This document shows positions 59,040 through 64,000 of a stretch of DNA of 64,000 nt, piece by piece. The notes under the pieces were generated by a model. The model searched no databases and had not been told where the DNA came from. It saw only the letters and a list, made by a program, of their open reading frames with translations. Within the stretch, counting starts at the first letter, position 1. Each line of letters starts with the position of its first letter. Position numbers and translations under genes: made by a program. Source of the DNA: an uncultured Bacteroidota bacterium (GTDB lineage Bacteria; Bacteroidota; Bacteroidia; JADZBD01); NCBI GenBank assembly GCA_937924855.1, contig CALEYQ010000080.1, forward strand, positions 1-64,000, read 5' to 3'.

Positions 59040-61146
59040 AGCCGTCTTCGGCCCAGAAAATTTTCCTGCTCTTCAGGTTATAGTATCCCATTTTTTCCTT
59101 TTTCTCCAACAAAAGGAAATACCCTTCGGCCACTGTGATTTCCTCGTAAAGTGCTTCCAGAATAATTCCTCCAGAGATATCCATAAATCCCATTTTATCT
59201 TCATAATTGAAAATAAAACCCAATCCCGTAACAGGAATTATTTCATCGTAATCGAAGGGAACAATGGTTTTCTTGTTTTTGTCGATTATGCCAAACAGGC
59301 CGCCTTTGGAAACAATGGCAATTCCGCCATTGAAGTCGGAAACGGAGCCATATTGAAAGGGAATATGAAGCCGTAGTCCCGGATCGATAAAACCCCATTT
59401 GTCTTTTTTCCGGACCGCCATAAATCCATCGCTCAGGTGATTAATGTCGTCGTAATCTGCCGGAACAATCAGTTTCCCTTCGTGGTTTATCATTCCCAGT
59501 TTTCCTTTTAATTCCACACGGGCTTTTCCATTTCGGAAGCCCGGTGATTTTTGGATGAGGGTGCTGTAATCGTAGGAAATTGCGATAACCATTTTCCCGG
59601 TGGTATCTACAAATCCGAATTTTTTTTCCTTCACCACCATGGCCTTTCCTTCCCGAAATTCATCAATGGATTCATATTCGCAGGGAACAATAAAATTTCC
59701 TTTCCGGTTTATTATGCCATATTTTCCATCCATCCTGACTACGGCCCGGTCGGAAACAAAATAACCGGCCCAGTCGAACCGCGGTTTTATCTGCCAGTCG
59801 CCACCGGTTTTAATAAACCCGTATTTTCCATCAAACTCAACCGCCGCTAACCCTTCGGAAAAATCGGCCGTTTTTGTAAACTGACAGGCAACAACGGCTT
59901 TCCCAAACCCGTCGAAAAACCCATACAAACCCTCTTTTTTTACAGTAATAAAACCATTGGCATAGTTGGAAACCTCTGAATAGAGCAGCGGAACAATTTC
60001 TTTTCCGGCTTTGTTGATCATTCCCATTTTTCCGCCGGAAGAAACCACAGCGTACCCCTGCTGGAAATTCTCGGCCTCATCGTAGCGGAAGGGAACAATT
60101 TGCACACCTTCCTTATTAATATACCCGGCTTTCCCATTCAATCCTGCGGCAGCAAGTCCTTCTGAAAAAGGTTCTACCCAATCGTAAATGGGCTCAATTT
60201 TCCGGCGGCCCAGGCTATCAATAAAACCCCATTTTCCGTTTTCCTTAACCCGGAATAAGGTAAGCTGTGAAAGTTGTAAATCCTGCTGCACCCGGTCGGA
60301 ATAAGGGTAATCCGGAAAAACTTTAAGAAACTCTTTAAACGATTCGGGTTTGTAATCGCCCGTATACAAAACATATAAATTATGCCAGGCTGTTTTAACA
60401 TTCCTGTTTTTCGGATATTTCTTAACAAACAAATAGTAGGCGTCGATGGTGCCGGCAGCAGTTGCCAGGGCATATATTGAGTTTTCGGCATCGGGTACAT
60501 AAGGACTATCGGGATGTTTTTCAATAAAATTCAGATAGGCTTTTTCGGTATTCGAACGGGTCCAGTCGGAATACAGCCGCAATTCGTACAAATGTTTGGC
60601 CTCAGGAAACTCTATGGCGTCGGGGTATTTTTTCATGAATTCCTGATAAGCCTCCCAGGTATCTTCAAGTCTTGTTAAATTAAAAGCAAGATTATTTCTG
60701 ATCCGAATAGCCTCAGGAATTTGCGGAGCATCGGAAAAATTATCGATAAAATAATTCATGGCCTCCACCTTTTTTGCTTTTTCAGCCTTCAAAAATGCAG
60801 CTTCAAAAACAAAACCTTTGTGATCGGATATGGCTACCTGATTAATCTTATACTTATTAAAAACCTTTACCTGTTTTTTGCTGCCTTTCTTTTTAAAACC
60901 CTTTTCTGCAAGCCCGATGTATTTATAGGCTGAATCCAGATTATGGAAAGGGTTGTCGTTGCGAAAATAAATCACGGAAAGGCCATAGGCGGCAGAAACG
61001 GGGTGTTTTTTCAGGGATGCATAAAAGAGTTTCTTAGCCTTGAAGTAGTCATAGATGGCAAGGGCTTCAAATGCCTTATCGATTTTAGCCGCCCCAAGAA
61101 ACTGAGGAAGCACGAACAACACCAGCAAAATCTTCCAATATCTCAT
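59026..61146 (-). CDS. WG-repeat protein with TPR-like N-terminus
   Basis: A 706-aa exported protein with a signal peptide (MRYWKILLVLFVLPQFLGAA); start at ATG 61146, since the frame to 61182 adds no signal. Residues 25-280 are helical TPR-like repeats (AIYDYFKAKKLFYASLKKHP, AYKYIGLAEKGFKKKG, AYLNFIEKHPDSPYVP). From about 285 to the end there are at least ten WG beta-repeats of about 45 residues with the pattern K-W-G-F-I-D-x-x-G ... I-x-P-x-Y-D-x-x-x-x-F-x-x-G-x-A-x-V. Such proteins often bind partners at the envelope; no enzyme motif is seen. Confidence 0.85.
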   Translation of the reverse strand: MRYWKILLVLFVLPQFLGAAKIDKAFEALAIYDYFKAKKLFYASLKKHPVSAAYGLSVIYFRNDNPFHNLDSAYKYIGLAEKGFKKKGSKKQVKVFNKYKINQVAISDHKGFVFEAAFLKAEKAKKVEAMNYFIDNFSDAPQIPEAIRIRNNLAFNLTRLEDTWEAYQEFMKKYPDAIEFPEAKHLYELRLYSDWTRSNTEKAYLNFIEKHPDSPYVPDAENSIYALATAAGTIDAYYLFVKKYPKNRNVKTAWHNLYVLYTGDYKPESFKEFLKVFPDYPYSDRVQQDLQLSQLTLFRVKENGKWGFIDSLGRRKIEPIYDWVEPFSEGLAAAGLNGKAGYINKEGVQIVPFRYDEAENFQQGYAVVSSGGKMGMINKAGKEIVPLLYSEVSNYANGFITVKKEGLYGFFDGFGKAVVACQFTKTADFSEGLAAVEFDGKYGFIKTGGDWQIKPRFDWAGYFVSDRAVVRMDGKYGIINRKGNFIVPCEYESIDEFREGKAMVVKEKKFGFVDTTGKMVIAISYDYSTLIQKSPGFRNGKARVELKGKLGMINHEGKLIVPADYDDINHLSDGFMAVRKKDKWGFIDPGLRLHIPFQYGSVSDFNGGIAIVSKGGLFGIIDKNKKTIVPFDYDEIIPVTGLGFIFNYEDKMGFMDISGGIILEALYEEITVAEGYFLLLEKKEKMGYYNLKSRKIFWAEDGFSSP

Positions 61147-61193
61147 CCCCGGTAAAAATAACACCCCTTGGGCAAACCTCATTATTAATTCGC

Positions 61194-61409
61194 ATGAAAA
61201 GGTTTTCTAAATTTGTTACTATGAATTTTTCCCAGGGTCAGATTTGGTTTGGAGTTATTTTCTTTCTCGCATTTGTAATAGTTATGGTTTTCGCCTACCG
61301 GGCCGACCGCAAAATCAATAAAATGCACTACCGGGGGGTTTGGCTTGTTTTGGCAGCAATTGTTGCTTTTTTGCTGATTTACAGGTACTTAAGCAAAATA
61401 GCCCACTAA
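61194..61409 (+). CDS. Small membrane protein, hypothetical
   Basis: A 71-aa ORF (or 62 aa from ATG 61221) with two hydrophobic helices: IWFGVIFFLAFVIVMVFAYR (about residues 17-36) and VWLVLAAIVAFLLIYRY (about 49-65), with the charged loop RADRKINKMHYRG between them. I do not recognise the family, but helices, charge pattern and an isolated position suggest a real gene. Confidence 0.65.
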   Translation: MKRFSKFVTMNFSQGQIWFGVIFFLAFVIVMVFAYRADRKINKMHYRGVWLVLAAIVAFLLIYRYLSKIAH

Positions 61410-61460
61410 ATCGCTTTTCCGCTTTCACCTAAAATTTTCTAAATTTTTTTCAAAATTTGG

Positions 61461-61468
61461 TACCTTTG
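61461..61468 (+). promoter_or_regulatory. -7 element for the gene at 61486
   Basis: TACCTTTG, exact, 17 bases before the ATG. A T-rich run precedes it, with no clear TTG. Confidence 0.5.
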
Positions 61469-61485
61469 CCCCCAAATTACTTCTG

Positions 61486-62268
61486 ATGCGACTTTGTTTT
61501 GGATTCCTTTTGATATCTGGCATTTTAAATGCGAATGCCGGTGTATTGGTCATAGAGGGTAAATACCAGAATAAAAATGTGTATGTACAAAACAGTGTTT
61601 CGAGCAGCGGTGTAGGCTATTGTGCGTATGAGGTGAGGGTGAATGGCACTGTTACCAACGACGAGGTTAACAGCAGTGCTTTTGAAATAGACCTCAGTCA
61701 GCACCAGTTTAAATTTGGTGAGCCGGTGATGATTGAAATCAAACACAAAGACGGCTGCACACCCAAAGTCTTAAATCCTGAGGTTCTGAAACCAAGGCCC
61801 ACCTATGAAATTGTAGATCTTACCCTGGCTCCCACCGGCATTATTAAGTGGACCACCAAAAACGAATCGGGTTCTTTACCTTTTATCATTGAGCAATTCC
61901 GTTGGGGAAAGTGGATCTATGTTGGGGAGGTTCAAGGGAAGGGAAAGCCTGAAGAAAGTGATTACTCTTTCCAGGTGGTTCTCCACAGTGGTGAAAATAA
62001 ATTCAGAATTAAGCAGATTGGACAGGGGAATCAACCTAAATTTTCACAGTCAGTTACTATCAACTCCAACCGTCCTAAAATCACCTATACTTTTTCAAAG
62101 GGAACTAAAACCGTAGAATTCTCCTCAGAAACTCTATTCGAGGTTTACGATTTTTACGGCTCCATCGTTAAAAAAGGTTTTGGAAAATCGGTAGATGTAT
62201 CGAACCTTACCAAAGGTGGTTATTACCTATGCTACGACAATGTGGTAGAAGAGTTTAGCCGGAAGTAA
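61486..62268 (+). CDS. Exported hypothetical protein with a CTD-like end
   Basis: A 260-aa secreted protein with a signal peptide (MRLCFGFLLISGILNANAG). The mature part is beta-rich (VLVIEGKYQNKNVYVQNSV, FEIDLSQHQFKFGEPVMIEIKH). The C-terminus (TKTVEFSSETLFEVYDFYGSIV, VSNLTKGGYYLCYDNVVEEF) resembles a weak type IX sorting domain but lacks the PNP motif. I cannot assign a function. Confidence 0.7.
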   Translation: MRLCFGFLLISGILNANAGVLVIEGKYQNKNVYVQNSVSSSGVGYCAYEVRVNGTVTNDEVNSSAFEIDLSQHQFKFGEPVMIEIKHKDGCTPKVLNPEVLKPRPTYEIVDLTLAPTGIIKWTTKNESGSLPFIIEQFRWGKWIYVGEVQGKGKPEESDYSFQVVLHSGENKFRIKQIGQGNQPKFSQSVTINSNRPKITYTFSKGTKTVEFSSETLFEVYDFYGSIVKKGFGKSVDVSNLTKGGYYLCYDNVVEEFSRK

Positions 62269-62294
62269 GCCGGATACCCAAATTATTTTCTTCT

Positions 62295-62933
62295 TTAATT
62301 TTTCAGCAATTCCCGCAATTCAGAAATGATCATGGCGGTTGCTCCCCAAACTGTTTTTCCCTGAATCTCAAAACAGGGGGCTTCAATTTCCTTGTTCAGT
62401 CGCTTATTAAATATCGTTTTGGTTTTTTCCAAACCGGGTAAAAACAGTTCATCAACCGAAGGTGTAAAAATTTCATGAACCTCCCTGGGGTCGGGTATAA
62501 AGGCAGGGGTTTCAGGTATGAACCCCACAAAGGGATGCACATGAAAATTGCTGGGGGGAATATACAAATCACTTAGTCCACCAAGAACCTCCAGGGAGGT
62601 TTCATTTATTCCAATTTCCTCCTTTGTTTCCCGGATAGCAGTGTATTCCATGTTGGGGTCGTTCTTGTCCACCTGACCTCCGGGGAAGGAAATCTGACCT
62701 GAATGAACACCGGGATAAGTGGCTCTTTCAATCAGCACAAAATGGGGAATATCATCCTTTGGAAACAAAAGTACCATCACGGCTCCTACCCTTGGGGTAA
62801 TACCCGGGGGGATAAAGTCCTTGAGCAGCTTCCTTTCAAGGGGTGCCATACGCATCTGGGCCTCCCGTCCCGGTAGGGGTTTGCCCAATTTCAGGGTTAA
62901 TTCATCTATGAAAAATTTAAACCTGCTGCCCAT
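62295..62933 (-). CDS. CoA pyrophosphatase-type Nudix hydrolase
   Basis: A 212-aa cytosolic Nudix enzyme. The UPF0035/CoA-specific motif is in LIERATYPGVHSGQISFPGG near residue 75, and the Nudix box is GGQVDKNDPNMEYTAIRETKEEIGI, with REx2EE metal residues. This combination marks the NudL/CoAse group, which splits CoA into 3',5'-ADP and 4'-phosphopantetheine. The length suits the family. It is isolated between the hypothetical exported gene and a short ORF. Confidence 0.9.
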   Translation of the reverse strand: MGSRFKFFIDELTLKLGKPLPGREAQMRMAPLERKLLKDFIPPGITPRVGAVMVLLFPKDDIPHFVLIERATYPGVHSGQISFPGGQVDKNDPNMEYTAIRETKEEIGINETSLEVLGGLSDLYIPPSNFHVHPFVGFIPETPAFIPDPREVHEIFTPSVDELFLPGLEKTKTIFNKRLNKEIEAPCFEIQGKTVWGATAMIISELRELLKN

Positions 62934-63014
62934 AATCCGATTTGGTCGAAATCTCTGTAAAAATACAGACTAAACAGGGGTTTAGCCGTAAAATAAACCA
63001 CAATATTCCCCATC

Positions 63015-63200
63015 ATGAAGAACGAACAACTACGCGAAACACTTCGCTGGCTCCAGATGCAGATAGACCATGCATCGGACGTAATAAAAGAAAGCCGGGT
63101 AAATCAAAATTTCGGTCGGGAGGCACAGTATGAGGGTATGCGCGAAGCCTATACCCAGGTGCTAAAATGGATTTCCAATGCGGAAGCCAACCCTGCCTGA
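63015..63200 (+). CDS. Short hypothetical soluble protein
   Basis: A 61-aa ORF that reads as an amphipathic helical protein (LRETLRWLQMQIDHASDVIK ... YEGMREAYTQVLKWISNAE). There is no membrane segment or signal peptide. I do not recognise the family. The ATG at 63015 follows about 80 bases of intergenic DNA, and the TGA lies 11 bases before the convergent pyrF end, so a small real gene is plausible. Confidence 0.6.
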   Translation: MKNEQLRETLRWLQMQIDHASDVIKESRVNQNFGREAQYEGMREAYTQVLKWISNAEANPA

Positions 63201-63210
63201 ATTTTTGATT

Positions 63211-64000
63211 TCACAATTCGGTTAAAACCGCTTTCATTTCGGCGGAAAGCCGATGTGCTTCGGCAGCAGCATGGGCTGAAAAATCCTTTTCAGCCGAGGC
63301 ATAAATAATGCTTCTGGAGGCATTTATCAGTAAAGCCCCTTCCCTGCCCATACCATTTTTCAATACCTGCTTCAGGTCTCCACCCTGGGTTCCCACCCCT
63401 GGAATCAGAAGGAAGTGGTCGGGAACAATTTCTCTTATCCTCTTCAGGTATTCAGGGCGGGTTGCCCCGGCCACGAACATGAGATTATTTTTTGTTCCCC
63501 AGTCTGAAACCCTTTGAATCACTTTTTCATAAAGGGGCTCTTTTCCGTTAAGCTGAAAATCGTTTGCTCCTTCGTTAGAGGTAAGACCAAGAACAATCAC
63601 CCATTTCCCGTTAAACTTTAAAAAGGGCAAAATGCTGTCGGATCCCATATAGGGTGCCACCGTAATGGCATCGAAATTCATGGCGGTGAAAAATGCCCTT
63701 GCGTACATGGCTGAGGTATTTCCAATATCACCCCGCTTGGCATCAGCGATCAAAAAATGGCCTGGAAAATTCTTTTTGGAAAACTCACAAACGCGGTTAA
63801 GGCACTCCCATCCATCGGGTCCCAAAGCCTCAAAAAAAGCAGTGTTTACTTTAAAAGAAACGGAATGGGGAGCGGTAGCTTCCATGATGCGGGTACAAAA
63901 TTGAAAAACGCCCTCAGGGTCTCTTGAAATTCCTGCCGGTAGTTTTTCGGGATCGGGGTCGAGACCCACGCAAAGCCAGCTTTGCTTATCCTTTATGCTT
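63211..64000 (-). CDS. pyrF: Orotidine 5'-phosphate decarboxylase PyrF, type 2 (partial N-terminus)
   Basis: Last step of UMP synthesis, decarboxylation of OMP. The visible part has WLCVGLDPDPEKLP, SFKVNTAFFEALGPDG, the catalytic DAKRGDIGNTSAMYARAFF near the middle, and FVAGATRP ... LLIPGVGTQGG, characteristic of the longer PyrF class in Bacteroidota and actinobacteria. The frame continues upstream past GTG at 63969 to the window edge (reading KDKQSWLCV), so the true start lies beyond 64000. Confidence 0.95.
   Translation of the reverse strand, partial: SIKDKQSWLCVGLDPDPEKLPAGISRDPEGVFQFCTRIMEATAPHSVSFKVNTAFFEALGPDGWECLNRVCEFSKKNFPGHFLIADAKRGDIGNTSAMYARAFFTAMNFDAITVAPYMGSDSILPFLKFNGKWVIVLGLTSNEGANDFQLNGKEPLYEKVIQRVSDWGTKNNLMFVAGATRPEYLKRIREIVPDHFLLIPGVGTQGGDLKQVLKNGMGREGALLINASRSIIYASAEKDFSAHAAAEAHRLSAEMKAVLTEL

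Overview
The window is a gene-dense stretch of a chromosome from a member of the Bacteroidota, probably a free-living relative of the Flavobacteriales; the exact family cannot be told from the sequence alone. The evidence is: gliding and type IX secretion genes (gldB, gldC, gldJ, porU, porV, a porP/sprF paralogue); secreted proteins ending in type IX C-terminal sorting domains; the Bacteroidota promoter element TAnnTTTG (sometimes with an upstream TTG) in place of sigma70 boxes; and no clear Shine-Dalgarno sequences. I see no rRNA, prophage, insertion sequence or CRISPR array.

Layout. 1-4661 (minus): the start of the division and cell-wall cluster mraZ-rsmH-ftsL-ftsI-murE, with an MraZ-box array upstream. 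4849-7278 (plus): two acyltransferases resembling the glycine-lipid pair GlsA/GlsB, then the GTPase engB. 7324-12382: a type B sorted PKD protein, gldC/gldB, a beta-barrel protein and nadE. 12423-21070: a secreted trypsin-like protease, a lytic transglycosylase, a FadL-type porin, two type A sorted proteins with a tiny membrane ORF between them, and a lipoprotein. 21113-30940: ispF, porV and porU on the minus strand, then a porP-like gene, gldJ and murF on the plus strand. 30946-37909: acyl-CoA dehydrogenase, anmK, a frameshifted lysine-rich/acidic gene, a TonB-ExbB-ExbD-TonB operon and folC.

37957-39018 is the only clearly accessory segment. A tRNA-Val(TAC) is followed by two perfect 388-bp tandem copies of a unit carrying hairpins and a small GIY-YIG nuclease gene, then a 9-base stub of a third copy and a short ORF with clustered cysteines. 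39060-42813 is a translationally coupled run: GT-C-like membrane protein, orphan histidine kinase, gpmI. 42810-46637 holds a VPS10/BNR protein and a LolA-like protein. 46833-49278 is a two-component system followed by a PepSY-like protein, with an 11-bp direct repeat at its promoter. 49313-54322 holds a deiodinase-like type IX cargo, an NlpC/P60 peptidase, another type IX cargo, an ACP phosphodiesterase that seems to start at CTG, and a PAP2/sphingomyelin-synthase-like membrane protein. 54361-64000 holds a LytS/LytR pair, an M61 peptidase, an M23-LysM peptidase, a WG-repeat protein, small hypothetical genes, a CoA-type Nudix hydrolase and a partial pyrF.

Themes. Envelope work dominates: peptidoglycan synthesis and recycling (murE, murF, ftsI, anmK, hydrolases), outer-membrane export (type IX), lipid synthesis and TonB energy transduction. 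Several genes have TAnnTTTG (or TAnnTTTA) only 3-5 bases before a start codon that is fixed by homology or by a signal peptide, which suggests leaderless transcripts. The best candidates for something undescribed are the tRNA-linked GIY-YIG repeat unit, the frameshifted lysine/acidic protein, and the leaderless promoter pattern.
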